From Kineosporia sp. A_224 (lineage in GTDB: Bacteria > Actinomycetota > Actinomycetes > Actinomycetales > Kineosporiaceae), in assembly GCF_002198655.1 (NCBI RefSeq), contig NZ_MWLN01000199.1:124001-188000 (forward strand): a stretch of DNA of 64,000 nucleotides. Direction: 5' to 3'. Positions 7,225-15,859 of the stretch are shown in pieces. The translations under genes and the position numbers were made by a program. A model generated the notes under the pieces. It had not been told where the DNA came from and did no database searches. It was given only the letters and a program-made list of their open reading frames with translations. Position 1 is the first letter of the stretch. The number at the start of each line of letters is the position of its first letter.

Positions 7225-8556
7225 CTACGTCGCGTCGGGGCGGACGGCGTCCGCCCCGGGGAGCGTCTCGTCCGCCCGGCGGGCCCGCTCCTCGCGCAGG
7301 TCCCGCTCGCGGACGGCGTGCTCGTCGGTCCGGGCGTCGTAGCCCCAGAACTCGCGCAGCCAGGCCGCGGTCGCGACGACACCGACCGCGCAGAGCACCC
7401 CGCCGCTGACGATCGACGTCCGGACGCCGAACCCGTCCGCGACGACCCCGGCCCGCACCTGGCCGCCGAGCGGACCCACCGAGTACGAGAGCATCTCGAT
7501 GCCCGCGAGCCGGCCGCGGCGCTCGTCGGGGATGGTCTGGTTCCAGATGATCTGCCGGAACAGGGCGCTCACCATGTCGGCCGCCCCGGCCAGCGCGAAG
7601 AAGACGAGCACGAGCCACGCGGCCGACGCGAGACCGGCCGCCGCGGTCGCCAGCCCCCAGCAGGCCGCGGCGACGACGACGACCCTTCCGTGGTGGTGCA
7701 CGCGCGCCGTCCAGCCGCTCGTCGCCGTCGCGACGAGGCTGCCCGCCGTCCCCGCGCTGTAGAGCAGGCCGAGGAGCTCGGGCTGCCGGAGCACGTCGGT
7801 CGCGAACGCCGGGAAGAGCACGACGGGCATGGCGAGGAACATCGCGACCATGTCGATGACGTACGTGCCGAGCAGGTCGCGCCGGCCGGCCGCGTAGCGG
7901 ATCCCCTCGACGATCCCGGCGACGCTCGGCGGCGTCCCGCCGTCCGTGACGGGGGCCGGGCGCAGGCCGACGTAGAGCACGGCGGCGACCGAGAGCCCGA
8001 CGACGTCCACCGCGTACGCCCACGTCGCACCGCCCGAGGCGAGGATGAGCCCACCGATCGCCGGCCCGGCGAGCAGCCCGGTCTGCATCCCGATCGACGA
8101 GAGCGCCAGCGCCCCGGGCAGCTCGTCGTGCCGGACGACGCGCGGCAGCAGCGCCTCCCGGCTCGGCCGGTGCGCGGCGGTCACGGCGGACAGCAGGGCG
8201 CCGACGACGTACAGCGCCCAGACCTGCGGGGTCGGCAGGTGCGCGTTGACGAGGAGCAGCGCCGTGAGCGCGACCTGGGCGACGGTCGTCGTGACGAGCA
8301 CGGTGCGGCGGTCGTAGTGGTCGGCGATCGCCCCGCCCCAGAGGCCGAACACGACGAGCGGCACGAGCTCGACAGCGCCGAGCATGCCGACCGCGAGGTT
8401 CGACCCGGTCAGGGCGTAGAGCTGCCAGGGCAGCGCGACGTAGGTGACCATCGCGCCGAGGTAGGTCACGGTGCCGGCGACGAGGAGCAGCCGGAAGTCG
8501 CGCGACGTCCGCAGAGGCGTGAGGTCGACCATCGGCAGGCGGGGGAGGCGGGGCAC
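7225..8556 (-). CDS. MFS transporter, EntS-like exporter
   Basis: A 443-residue major facilitator with about 12 hydrophobic segments, probably an inner-membrane drug/siderophore exporter. It opens with LRTSRDFRLLLVAGTVTYLG and contains the loop 2-3 signature ADHYDRRTVLVTTTVAQVAL and the loop with HRPSREALLPRVV, typical of the EntS/DHA3-like family (PF05977). The C-terminal tail (DEHAVRERDLREERARRA) is charged and cytoplasmic. The start is a GTG at 8556; a second Met eight codons on is possible. Substrate cannot be told from sequence; no siderophore genes lie nearby. Confidence 0.85.
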   Translation of the reverse strand: MPRLPRLPMVDLTPLRTSRDFRLLLVAGTVTYLGAMVTYVALPWQLYALTGSNLAVGMLGAVELVPLVVFGLWGGAIADHYDRRTVLVTTTVAQVALTALLLVNAHLPTPQVWALYVVGALLSAVTAAHRPSREALLPRVVRHDELPGALALSSIGMQTGLLAGPAIGGLILASGGATWAYAVDVVGLSVAAVLYVGLRPAPVTDGGTPPSVAGIVEGIRYAAGRRDLLGTYVIDMVAMFLAMPVVLFPAFATDVLRQPELLGLLYSAGTAGSLVATATSGWTARVHHHGRVVVVAAACWGLATAAAGLASAAWLVLVFFALAGAADMVSALFRQIIWNQTIPDERRGRLAGIEMLSYSVGPLGGQVRAGVVADGFGVRTSIVSGGVLCAVGVVATAAWLREFWGYDARTDEHAVRERDLREERARRADETLPGADAVRPDAT

Positions 8557-8633
8557 GAGCGGTCAGCCTCTCAAGCCGGTGGTGGTGATCGCATCCGGGT
8601 ATCCGCCCGGCCGGAGGTCAGGAGGTGCCCGGG

Positions 8634-9635
8634 TCAGCGGTGCAGCTTGGGGAGCACCTCGCGGCCGAAGACCTCGATCCACTCGGCCTGGTTGCGGCCC
8701 ACGTTGTGCAGGTAGACGCGGTCGAAGCCGAGGTCGCAGAACTTCTGGATCGCGGCCCGGTGCACGTCGGGGTCGCTGGAGATGACCATGCGGCCCTCGA
8801 AGTCCTCCGGGCGGACGAGCTTGGCCATCTGCTCGAAGTCGAACGGGGAGCGGATGTCGGCCTTGGGGAACTTCATCCCGCCGTTGGGCCACTGGTCCAT
8901 CGCGTTCGCCAGCGCCTCCTCGTCGGTCGGCGCCCACGACAGGTGCAGCTGGAGCACGCGCGGCATCGTGTCCGGGTCCTTGCCGGCCTCCCGGGCGCCC
9001 TCGGCGAACTTGTCGAAGAGGCCGCCGATCTTCTCCAGCGGGGCCCCGACGGTGATGATCCCGTCGGCGAACTTGCCGGTCTTCTTCGCGTTGATCGGGC
9101 CGGCCGTCGCCACGAGGATCGGCGGCGCCTGCTCGGGCATCGTCCACAGCCGGGTCGACTCCATCTTGAAGAACCGGCCGTCGTGCTTGACGTCCTTGTT
9201 CGCCAGCGAGGCGTCGAAGAGCTTGCGGATGACCTCGATGGCCTCCCACATGCGGAGCGACCGCTCGCCGGCCTCGGGCCAGTACCCCGGCACGACGTGC
9301 TCGTTGAGCGCCTCGCCCGACCCGAGGCCCAGCCACGACCGGCCCGGGTACATCGCCTCGGTGGTCGCCGCGGCCTGGGCGACGACCGCCGGGTGGAAGC
9401 GGAAGGACGGGCACGTCACGCCCGGGCCCAGGTCGCCGCGGGTGCGCTCGCCGACGGCGGCCAGGACGCTCCACACGAACGACGCCTCACCCTGCGCGGG
9501 CACCCAGGGCTGGAAGTGGTCGGCGGCCATGCAGCCGGAGAAGCCGTGCTCCTCGGCGAGCACCTGGTATCCCACGACCTCCTGGGGTGCGAACTGCTCG
9601 AGCATCGCGGCGTAGCCGATCGTCAGGTCTGCCAT
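8634..9635 (-). CDS. F420-dependent LLM-class oxidoreductase (FGD-like)
   Basis: A luciferase-like TIM-barrel oxidoreductase, 333 residues, of the type that uses deazaflavin F420. The N-terminus IGYAAMLEQFAPQEVVGYQ, the motif SGCMAADHFQPW and the loop GLGSGEALNEHVVPGYWP resemble F420-dependent glucose-6-phosphate dehydrogenases and the related TIGR03557 family. The substrate is not predictable; FGD itself would need a dedicated phosphate-binding set that I cannot confirm. The start ATG overlaps the end of the DUF2306 gene by 13 nt, so both are likely in one transcript. Confidence 0.85.
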   Translation of the reverse strand: MADLTIGYAAMLEQFAPQEVVGYQVLAEEHGFSGCMAADHFQPWVPAQGEASFVWSVLAAVGERTRGDLGPGVTCPSFRFHPAVVAQAAATTEAMYPGRSWLGLGSGEALNEHVVPGYWPEAGERSLRMWEAIEVIRKLFDASLANKDVKHDGRFFKMESTRLWTMPEQAPPILVATAGPINAKKTGKFADGIITVGAPLEKIGGLFDKFAEGAREAGKDPDTMPRVLQLHLSWAPTDEEALANAMDQWPNGGMKFPKADIRSPFDFEQMAKLVRPEDFEGRMVISSDPDVHRAAIQKFCDLGFDRVYLHNVGRNQAEWIEVFGREVLPKLHR

Positions 9636-10279
9636 GCGGCCGAGATTAGCCGGACGTCGTCCCGCCCGCCCGACCGGTCACGGGTGAGCGCCCACGCCAC
9701 GGCGAGGTTCGGCACCCACGCCAGCCAGGCGATCGCGGCGTAGGCCTGGGCGAAGGTCCCCGGGGCGAGGCCCGCGGCGTCCAGGCCGGACCAGGCGCCG
9801 AGGTAGAGCCGCAGGGTGACGGCGGCGAAGGTCAGGGCGACGGCGCGGACCATCCAGCGCCGGTGGGTCGCGACGTCCCGGCGGCGGGCGGCCCGGACCC
9901 CGAGCACCGTCGTCGTCAGCCAGGCGGCGGCCAGCGCGGCGAACCCGGCCCGGGCCACCGGCCCGCCGAACGCCGTCGGCGCGAGCGCGAGCCCGCCGAC
10001 GCCACCGACGAGGACGCCGAGGCCGAACAGCCGCCCGAGCACCCGGTGCACCCGTGGCACGCGGCGGCGCAGCGTGCGGGACAGCTGCCACGGCGCGGTC
10101 GCCAGCGCGAGCATCGCGCCCGTGACGTGCAGGTACAGCGGCACCTGGTGGGCCAGGTACACGGCGCGCTGCTCGTCGAAGTACAGCGCGGGGTCGAAGC
10201 GCAGGTACGCCGACGCGACGAGGACGACGAGCGTCGACAGCAGCGTGGCGAGGGCCCAGAGGAGGCGGCGTCCGGTCAT
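9623..10279 (-). CDS. DUF2306 integral membrane protein
   Basis: A 218-residue membrane protein if started at ATG 10279 (MTGRRLLWALATLL), with about six to seven hydrophobic segments. The stretch APWQLSRTLRRRVPRVHRVL followed by GRLFGLGVLVGGVGGLAL is the histidine-containing loop and helix that define DUF2306. Two further histidines (ATHRRWMVRAVALTF) could with it make a heme- or quinone-binding site, but no function is established. The gene ends 13 nt inside the following LLM oxidoreductase, which suggests coupling. Confidence 0.8.
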   Translation of the reverse strand: MTGRRLLWALATLLSTLVVLVASAYLRFDPALYFDEQRAVYLAHQVPLYLHVTGAMLALATAPWQLSRTLRRRVPRVHRVLGRLFGLGVLVGGVGGLALAPTAFGGPVARAGFAALAAAWLTTTVLGVRAARRRDVATHRRWMVRAVALTFAAVTLRLYLGAWSGLDAAGLAPGTFAQAYAAIAWLAWVPNLAVAWALTRDRSGGRDDVRLISAAWQT

Positions 10280-10452
10280 GCCTCGACGATCTCGGCCCGT
10301 GCGGCGCCGTCCCACCGGGCCCGCCCCCGGGCCGGGCCGGGGGACAACCCCCGGAGGGCGCTGCGGCCGGCCCGACGCCGGTGGGCGGCCGGGCTACGCG
10401 ATGAGCGAACGGGTGTCGACGCCGGGCCCCGCGGTCTGCGCAGGATGGGCCC

Positions 10453-11448
10453 ATGACGGACCCGGCCTCCTCGGCGACCCCGCTCCCGCTCTTCGGCGTC
10501 AACCTCGGCCGGCTCGCCGACCCTGCGTCAGGCCCCGCGCCGGCCGGCCCGCCGGGGGACGACGCGGCCGGGGTGCCGGCCGGTCCGGTCGCGGCGGCCC
10601 GCTGGGCCGAGGAGAACGGGCTCGACGTCGTCACGGCGGCCGACCACGTCGGCGCACCGTCGCCCTTCCTCCAGCTCGCGGCCGCGGCGGCGGTCACGTC
10701 GCGGGTACGCCTGCGCACGTACGTCCTCGACTACGGCTTCTGGAACCCCGTCCTCCTCGCGCGGGACGTCGCGACGCTCGACGTCGTCTCCGGCGGCCGG
10801 GTCGACCTCGGGCTCGGCGCCGGGCACATGCCGAAGGAGCACGAGAGGGCCGGGCTGCCGTTCCCGCGGTACGCGGACCGGCTCGCCGAGCTCGACGCGT
10901 TCGCGACCGCCGTCCGCGACGCGCTCGCCGCCGACGACCAGGCGCCCAAACCGGTGCAGCGGCCGGTCCCGCTGTTCATCGCCGCGATGTCGCCGCGCGG
11001 GCTGGACGTCGCGGCCCGGCACGGCAGCGTCGTCGGTCTCGCCGGCGCGGTGCAGCTCGCCGGTCGGCCCGCGGGCACCTTCGGGCTCGCGTCGTCCGCG
11101 CAGACCGACGAGCGGGTCGCCGAGGTCCGGGCCGCGAGGGCGGCGCGCGGGCAGCAGCCGGCGACCTTCGACGTCCTGCTCCAGATGGTCTCCCTCGGGA
11201 AGGACCCGCAGGAGAGCGCCGAGGCGCTCGCCGCCGAGTGGCGCGCCGAGGGCGACGAGATCACGACCGCCGAGCTGCTCGACACGCCGTTCCTGCTCTT
11301 CGCCCGCACCGCCGAGGACGCCGCCGCCGAGCTCGAGCGGCGCACGCTGCGGTGGGGCGTGTCGTCGTGGTGCACCCACACGCCGTCCGGGGTGCCGCTC
11401 GCGCAGGTCGCGGCGGCGTACCGGGCCCGCGCGGCGGCGCCCGCGTGA
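10453..11448 (+). CDS. LLM-class (probable F420-dependent) oxidoreductase
   Basis: A 331-residue luciferase-like enzyme distinct from the one at 8634. Recognisable elements are LPLFGVNLGRLADPAS at the N-terminus, DVVTAADHVGAPSPFLQLAA, VRLRTYVLDYGFWNP, and the highly conserved barrel segment LDVVSGGRVDLGLGAGHMPK, which fits the TIGR03621 group of F420-dependent reductases in actinobacteria. The C-terminal half ends with WGVSSWCTHTPSGVPLAQV. It starts a plus-strand cluster: its TGA overlaps the GTG of the next gene (GTGA). Confidence 0.85.
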   Translation: MTDPASSATPLPLFGVNLGRLADPASGPAPAGPPGDDAAGVPAGPVAAARWAEENGLDVVTAADHVGAPSPFLQLAAAAAVTSRVRLRTYVLDYGFWNPVLLARDVATLDVVSGGRVDLGLGAGHMPKEHERAGLPFPRYADRLAELDAFATAVRDALAADDQAPKPVQRPVPLFIAAMSPRGLDVAARHGSVVGLAGAVQLAGRPAGTFGLASSAQTDERVAEVRAARAARGQQPATFDVLLQMVSLGKDPQESAEALAAEWRAEGDEITTAELLDTPFLLFARTAEDAAAELERRTLRWGVSSWCTHTPSGVPLAQVAAAYRARAAAPA

Positions 11449-12233
11449 GGTCGCTCGTCGACGACACCGGGCGCGACGTCGTCGTCCCGGACGACGTCAC
11501 GCGGGTCGTCTCGATCGTCCCGTCGCTCACCGAGTCGGTCGCGGCGACCGCCCCCGGGCTGCTCGTCGCGGCCACCGACTGGTGCACGTACCCGGCGGAC
11601 CTCGACGTCGTGCGGGTCCGGGGCACGAAGAACCCGGACGTCGCGCGGATCGTCGACCTCGCGCCCGACCTCGTGCTCGCGAACGCCGAGGAGAACCGCG
11701 ACCCCGATCTCGACCGGTTGCGCGCCGCGGGGGTCGCGGTGTGGGTCACCGACATCCGTACCGTCTCCGGCGCGCACCCGGCGCTCGGCCCCGACGGGTC
11801 GCTCGCGCGGATGCTCGACGCGTGCGGGCTCGCCCGGCCCGGCTGGCTCGACGCGGCGGACGCCGCGTGGGCCGCCGTCCGCCCGGCTGCGCCCCGGAGG
11901 CGGGCCGTCGTCCCGATCTGGCGCCGGCCGTGGATGGCCGTCGGCCGGGACACGTTCACCGGCGACGTGCTCGCCCGGCTCGGCGTCGACAACGCGCTCG
12001 ACGGCGACCCCGAGCGCTACCCGAAGGTCGACCTCGACGGGCTCGCCGGGCGGGTCGGCGGGTTCGACGTCGTCGTCCTGCCCGACGAGCCGTACCTGTT
12101 CACCGCGGACGACGGCCCGGAGGCCTTCCCCGGCGTGGAGTCCGTGCTCGTCTCAGGGCGACTGCTCACCTGGTACGGGCCGTCGCTCGTCGACGCGGCC
12201 CGGGACCTGCCGGGCCTGCTCGGCACCCCATGA
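11445..12233 (+). CDS. BtuF-like helical-backbone metal/corrinoid-binding protein without signal peptide
   Basis: A 262-residue protein from GTG 11445, overlapping the stop of the previous gene. The fold signature is that of the BtuF/FepB periplasmic binding family: VVSIVPSLTESVAATAPGLL, the WCTYPADL segment, then VRGTKNPDVARIVDLAPDLV and ANAEENRDPDLDRLRAAG. Unlike transported-ligand receptors it lacks a signal peptide and lipobox, and no ABC permease is nearby, so it is probably cytoplasmic. Such proteins are seen in actinobacteria as stand-alone helical-backbone metal receptors with unknown ligands. Confidence 0.75.
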   Translation: MRSLVDDTGRDVVVPDDVTRVVSIVPSLTESVAATAPGLLVAATDWCTYPADLDVVRVRGTKNPDVARIVDLAPDLVLANAEENRDPDLDRLRAAGVAVWVTDIRTVSGAHPALGPDGSLARMLDACGLARPGWLDAADAAWAAVRPAAPRRRAVVPIWRRPWMAVGRDTFTGDVLARLGVDNALDGDPERYPKVDLDGLAGRVGGFDVVVLPDEPYLFTADDGPEAFPGVESVLVSGRLLTWYGPSLVDAARDLPGLLGTP

Positions 12234-12256
12234 CCCCCAGCGGACAGGAGAACCCG

Positions 12257-12652
12257 GTGCACCTCGACCACATCGCCGCCCCGGACGGCGTCGCCCCGGG
12301 GCGCGGCTACACCCAGGTCGTCACCGGCCGCGGGCGCCTCGTCGCCGTGTCCGGCCAGATCGCCCAGGACGCCGACGGCGCCCTCGTCGGCGAGGGCGAC
12401 GTGGCGGCGCAGGCGCGGCAGGTCTTCGCGAACCTCGGGAGCTGCCTGCGTGCTGCGGGCGCGACGTTCGCGGACGTCGTCAAGCTGACGGTCTTCGTGC
12501 TGGACGCAGCCAGCCTTCCGGCCGTCCGCGCGGCGCGCGACGAGGTCGTCGACACCGCGCGTCCGCCGGCGAGCAGCGCCGTCGTCGTCGCAGGGCTCTT
12601 CGCTCCCAGCTACCTGCTGGAGATCGAGGCGCTGGCCGTCGTCGCGGACTGA
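12257..12652 (+). CDS. RidA-family protein (YjgF/YER057c/UK114)
   Basis: RidA proteins hydrolyse reactive enamine/imine intermediates or have relaxed related roles. The product of about 131 residues shows LDHIAAPDGVAPGRGYTQVV, AVSGQIAQDADGALVGEGD, QARQVFANLGSCLRAAGATF, VVKLTVFVLDA and RPPASSAVVVAGLF. I prefer GTG 12257 because GGAG lies 6 nt upstream; the ATG at 12230 overlaps the previous stop (ATGA) and would add nine residues. The usual RidA catalytic Arg is replaced here: the motif reads RPPASSAVV rather than RxxxEI, so it may belong to a non-canonical (Rid1-7-like) subgroup. Confidence 0.8.
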   Translation: MHLDHIAAPDGVAPGRGYTQVVTGRGRLVAVSGQIAQDADGALVGEGDVAAQARQVFANLGSCLRAAGATFADVVKLTVFVLDAASLPAVRAARDEVVDTARPPASSAVVVAGLFAPSYLLEIEALAVVAD

Positions 12653-12676
12653 GCCCCGGCGGTCGACCGCGGCTCA
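12650..12676. terminator. Bidirectional hairpin embedding both stop codons
   Basis: TGAGCC (12650-12655) pairs with GGCTCA (12671-12676) around a perfect palindrome GCGGTCGACCGC (12659-12670). The TGA of the RidA gene and the TGA of panB on the other strand form the two outer tips of the stem. It probably ends transcription from both convergent genes, although no U-tract follows on either side. Confidence 0.6.
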
Positions 12677-13594
12677 CGCGTCGAACGAGTGCTCCGCCGC
12701 CGGGAACGTGCCGCCGCGGACGTCGTCCGCGTACGCCTTGGCCGCCTCGAGCATGACGCCGTGCAGGTCCGCGTAGCGCTTGACGAAGCGTGGCGCCTTG
12801 CCGGTCCGCAGGCCCATCATGTCCTGCCAGACGAGCACTTGGCCGTCGCAGTCCGGGCCGGCGCCGATACCGATCGTGGGGATCGCGAGCGCCTTCGTCA
12901 CCTCGGCGGCGGCCGGCGCGGGGACCATCTCGAGGACGATCGCGAAGGCACCCGCGGCCTCGAGCGCCACGGCGTCCGCGACGAGCTTCTCGACGCCGCT
13001 CGACCCGCGGCCCTGCACCCGGTAGCCGCCGAGGGCGTGCTCGCTCTGCGGCGTGAACCCGATGTGCGCCATGACGGGGATGCCGGCGCCGACGACGTTC
13101 TCGACGCTCGGCGCGACCCGGGCGCCGCCCTCGAGCTTCACCGCGTGGGCGAGGCCCTCCTTCATCATCCGCATGCTCGTCGCGAGCGCCTGGTCCGGCC
13201 CGGCCTGGTACGAGCCGAACGGCAGGTCGGCGACGACGAGGCTGCGCCGGGCGCTGCGGGTCACGGCGCGCACGAGCGGGACGAGCTCGTCGACCGTCAC
13301 CGGGACGGTCGTCTCGTAGCCGAGGACGTTGTTCGCCGCCGAGTCGCCGACGAGGAGCACCGGGATGCCGGCCTCCTCGAAGATCGCCGCCGAGTACTGG
13401 TCGTAGGCCGTGAGCATCGCGAACTTCTCGCCGCGCTGCTTGAGCTCGCGCAGGTGGTGGATCCGCACCCGGCGCGGGGGAGGGACGGCGCCCGGCGCCG
13501 CGGCGTCCGGGACGATGACGCGCCCGCCGTACGGGTTGGGCTGCTCGGCGCCGGAGGTGCCTGCGGCGTCCGGGGCCGGGGTCTGCTCGGTCAT
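12674..13594 (-). CDS. panB: 3-methyl-2-oxobutanoate hydroxymethyltransferase
   Basis: PanB makes ketopantoate from 2-oxoisovalerate and methylene-tetrahydrofolate, the first committed step of pantothenate/CoA synthesis, in the cytoplasm. At 306 residues it is slightly longer than usual because of a Pro/Ala-rich N-terminal extension of about 40 residues. The core has [40 protein letters not shown] (Mg-binding Asp), [36 protein letters not shown] (catalytic Glu) and [25 protein letters not shown] precedes the ATG at 13594. The gene lies 13 nt after nadE on the same strand, so the two coenzyme-synthesis genes are probably one operon. Confidence 0.95.
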   Translation of the reverse strand: MTEQTPAPDAAGTSGAEQPNPYGGRVIVPDAAAPGAVPPPRRVRIHHLRELKQRGEKFAMLTAYDQYSAAIFEEAGIPVLLVGDSAANNVLGYETTVPVTVDELVPLVRAVTRSARRSLVVADLPFGSYQAGPDQALATSMRMMKEGLAHAVKLEGGARVAPSVENVVGAGIPVMAHIGFTPQSEHALGGYRVQGRGSSGVEKLVADAVALEAAGAFAIVLEMVPAPAAAEVTKALAIPTIGIGAGPDCDGQVLVWQDMMGLRTGKAPRFVKRYADLHGVMLEAAKAYADDVRGGTFPAAEHSFDA

Positions 13595-13607
13595 GTCGAT
13601 CCCTCTC

Positions 13608-15398
13608 TCAGGACTCGTCCTCGCGCCAGCGGCTCGTGATCGGCAGGCGCCGGTCCCGGCCGAAGGCGACGGGGGAGATCTTCGGGCCCGGTGCGGACTG
13701 GCGGCGCTTCCACTCCGCGCGGTCGACCATCGTGACGACGGAGTCGATCGTCGCGGCGTCGAAGCCGTCGGCGAGCAGCTCGGAGCGGCCGTGCGCGCCC
13801 TCGACGTAGCGCTCGAGCAGCTGGTCGAGCAGCTCGTACGGCGGCAGCGAGTCCTGGTCGGTCTGGCCGGGGCGCAGCTCCGCGGACGGAGCCTTGGTGA
13901 TGCTCGCCTCCGGGATCGGCGGCGTCTGGCCGCGCCGGACGGCGTCCGCGTTGCGCCACCGGGACAGCGCCCACACGAGCGTCTTCGGGACGTCCTTGAG
14001 CGGGTTGAACCCGCCGACCGAGTCACCGTAGATCGTCGAGTAGCCGACCGACAGCTCCGACTTGTTGCCGGTCGTCAGGCAGAGGTGGCCCTCCTGGTTC
14101 GAGACCCCCATGAGGACGACGCCCCGTACCCGGGCCTGGAGGTTCTCCTCCGCGACCCCGGTGAGGTGCACGCTGTCGAGGAACGCCTGGACCATCGGCG
14201 CGATCGGCACGACCCGGTAGTCGAGCCCGGTGCGCTTGGCGAGGTCGGCGGCGTCGTCCTTGGAGTGCTCGCTGGAGTACTTGCTCGGCATCGAGATGCC
14301 GACGACGTTCGCCGGCCCGACGGCGTCCACGGCGATCGCCGCGACGAGCGCGGAGTCGATGCCGCCGGACAGCGCCACGACGCACGAGCGCATCCCGTTC
14401 TTGCGCACGTAGTCCCGCAGGCCGACGACGAGCGCCTCGTAGACCTCGGCCTCGCCGTCGAGCGGTTCGGCGACGCTCGCCGGCGCGAGGTACGCGGGGT
14501 CGGGGGAGTAGGGGGCGACCGGCTCGGCGGAGACGGTGACCCGCCGGACGCCGTCCACCGGGCGGGTCGCGTCGTCCGCGCTCGCGTGCGCCCGGTCGTG
14601 CGGCAGGTCGAGGTCGACGACGAGCAGCGCCTGCGAGAACTGCCGCGCCCGGGCCAGGACGTCGCCGCCGGCGCTCACGACGATCGAGTCGCCGTCGAAG
14701 ACGAGGTCGTCCTGGCCGCCGACCATGTTCACGTACGCCAGGGCGCAGCCGGCCTCGGCGGCGCGCCGGGTCACGAGGTCGCGGCGGACGTCGTCCTTGT
14801 CCGTCTCGTACGGCGAGCCGTTGAGCACGAGCAGCAGCTCCGCGCCGGCAGCGCGGGTCTGCGCGACCGGGCCGCCCTCCTGCCAGAGGTCCTCGCAGAT
14901 CGCGATCGCGACGTCGACGTCCCGGACCCGGACGACGGTGAGGTCGCGGCCCGGCACGAAGATGCGGAACTCGTCGAAGACGCCGTAGTTCGGCAGGTGG
15001 TGCTTGGCGTAGCGGGCGACGACCCGCCCGCCGACGAGCACCGCCGCCGCGTTCTGCGGCGACCCCTTGGGCACGCCGAGCCGGTCGACGTCCGCGACGT
15101 TGTCGCCGTCCGCGTCGGCCCGGTCGAGGTACCCGACGACGACCGGCAGGTCGCCGAGGCCGTCGGCCGCGAGGTCGCCGGCGAGGCGCTCGAGCGCCGC
15201 CCGGCTGGCGTCGACGAAGCTCGTGCGCAGCGCGAGGTCCTCGACGGGGTAGCCGGTGAGGACCATCTCGGGGAAGGCCACGAGGTGCGCGCCCGCGTCG
15301 CGGGCCTTCGCGGCCCACTCCCGGACGAGCACGGCGTTCCCGGCGAGGTCGCCGAGGGTGGGGTCGACCTGGGCCAGGGCGAGACGCAGCTGCGGCAT
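13608..15398 (-). CDS. nadE: Glutamine-dependent NAD+ synthetase
   Basis: A 596-residue enzyme that converts deamido-NAD to NAD using ammonia from glutamine. The N-terminal nitrilase-type glutaminase carries the triad Glu44 ([11 protein letters not shown]), Lys132 ([12 protein letters not shown]) and Cys168 ([10 protein letters not shown]). The C-terminal ATP-pyrophosphatase domain has the P-loop [20 protein letters not shown], followed by [28 protein letters not shown] and [12 protein letters not shown]. Domain order and size match the shorter bacterial glutamine-dependent form. The gene is transcribed away from the ArsR operon, sharing the intergenic region 15399-15549. Confidence 0.95.
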   Translation of the reverse strand: MPQLRLALAQVDPTLGDLAGNAVLVREWAAKARDAGAHLVAFPEMVLTGYPVEDLALRTSFVDASRAALERLAGDLAADGLGDLPVVVGYLDRADADGDNVADVDRLGVPKGSPQNAAAVLVGGRVVARYAKHHLPNYGVFDEFRIFVPGRDLTVVRVRDVDVAIAICEDLWQEGGPVAQTRAAGAELLLVLNGSPYETDKDDVRRDLVTRRAAEAGCALAYVNMVGGQDDLVFDGDSIVVSAGGDVLARARQFSQALLVVDLDLPHDRAHASADDATRPVDGVRRVTVSAEPVAPYSPDPAYLAPASVAEPLDGEAEVYEALVVGLRDYVRKNGMRSCVVALSGGIDSALVAAIAVDAVGPANVVGISMPSKYSSEHSKDDAADLAKRTGLDYRVVPIAPMVQAFLDSVHLTGVAEENLQARVRGVVLMGVSNQEGHLCLTTGNKSELSVGYSTIYGDSVGGFNPLKDVPKTLVWALSRWRNADAVRRGQTPPIPEASITKAPSAELRPGQTDQDSLPPYELLDQLLERYVEGAHGRSELLADGFDAATIDSVVTMVDRAEWKRRQSAPGPKISPVAFGRDRRLPITSRWREDES

Positions 15399-15441
15399 GG
15401 CACCAGCCTAGGACCGGCCGCCCGGTCCTGCCGAGATGGTT

Positions 15442-15458
15442 TCCGACTGTGAGTCGGA
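15442..15458. promoter_or_regulatory. Short inverted repeat in divergent promoter region
   Basis: TCCGACT-GTG-AGTCGGA, 7-bp perfect arms, lies 44 bp upstream of nadE on its non-coding side and about 90 bp upstream of the arsR-like gene. It could be a protein-binding site or a small hairpin in an mRNA leader. Confidence 0.4.
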
Positions 15459-15508
15459 GACTTCGGTCACGGTGCCCGGTCCGTGAGGTGCCGGCGATCG
15501 TCAGAAAC

Positions 15509-15524
15509 ATGCCTTGACAGGCAT
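15509..15524. promoter_or_regulatory. Probable ArsR-type operator overlapping a -35-like box
   Basis: ATGCCT-TGAC-AGGCAT is a perfect inverted repeat 26 bp upstream of the GTG of the ArsR-like regulator. The centre contains TTGACA (15514-15519), a perfect -35 hexamer sequence, though a good -10 is not obvious at the right distance. Position and size fit autoregulation by the adjacent ArsR protein. Confidence 0.5.
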
Positions 15525-15549
15525 ATGACGAGGGAGAGAGGCTGCCGGG

Positions 15550-15855
15550 GTGCCCGATGCCCTCGCCGTGCTCGCCGAGCCGCACCGCCGCCGCATCCTC
15601 GACGTCCTGCGCGCGGGGGAGCAGCCGGTCACGGTGCTCGTCGAGGCGCTCGCCCTGTCCCAGCCCGCGGTGAGCAAGCACCTGCGGGTGCTGCGGGAGG
15701 CGGGCCTGGTCGCCGTCCGGCCGGTGCACCGGCAGCGGTTGTACCGGGTGCGACCGGACCCGCTGCGCGAGATCGACGCGTGGCTCGCGCCGTACCGGGC
15801 CCTGTGGGCCGACCGCCTCGACGCCCTCGAGGCCCACCTCGACACGATGGAGTGA
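15550..15855 (+). CDS. ArsR/SmtB-family transcriptional regulator
   Basis: A 101-residue winged-helix repressor starting at GTG 15550. The opening ALAVLAEPHRRRILDVLRAG is the ArsR signature, followed by the recognition helix SQPAVSKHLRVLREAGLVAV and wing RPVHRQRLYRVRPDPLREI. It has no metal-binding CxC motif and belongs to the group paired with SRPBCC (AHSA1-like) proteins, in which regulator and partner genes are adjacent. The next gene starts 5 nt after its stop. An inverted repeat directly upstream (15509-15524) is the likely operator. Confidence 0.9.
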   Translation: MPDALAVLAEPHRRRILDVLRAGEQPVTVLVEALALSQPAVSKHLRVLREAGLVAVRPVHRQRLYRVRPDPLREIDAWLAPYRALWADRLDALEAHLDTME

Positions 15856-15859
15856 CCCG

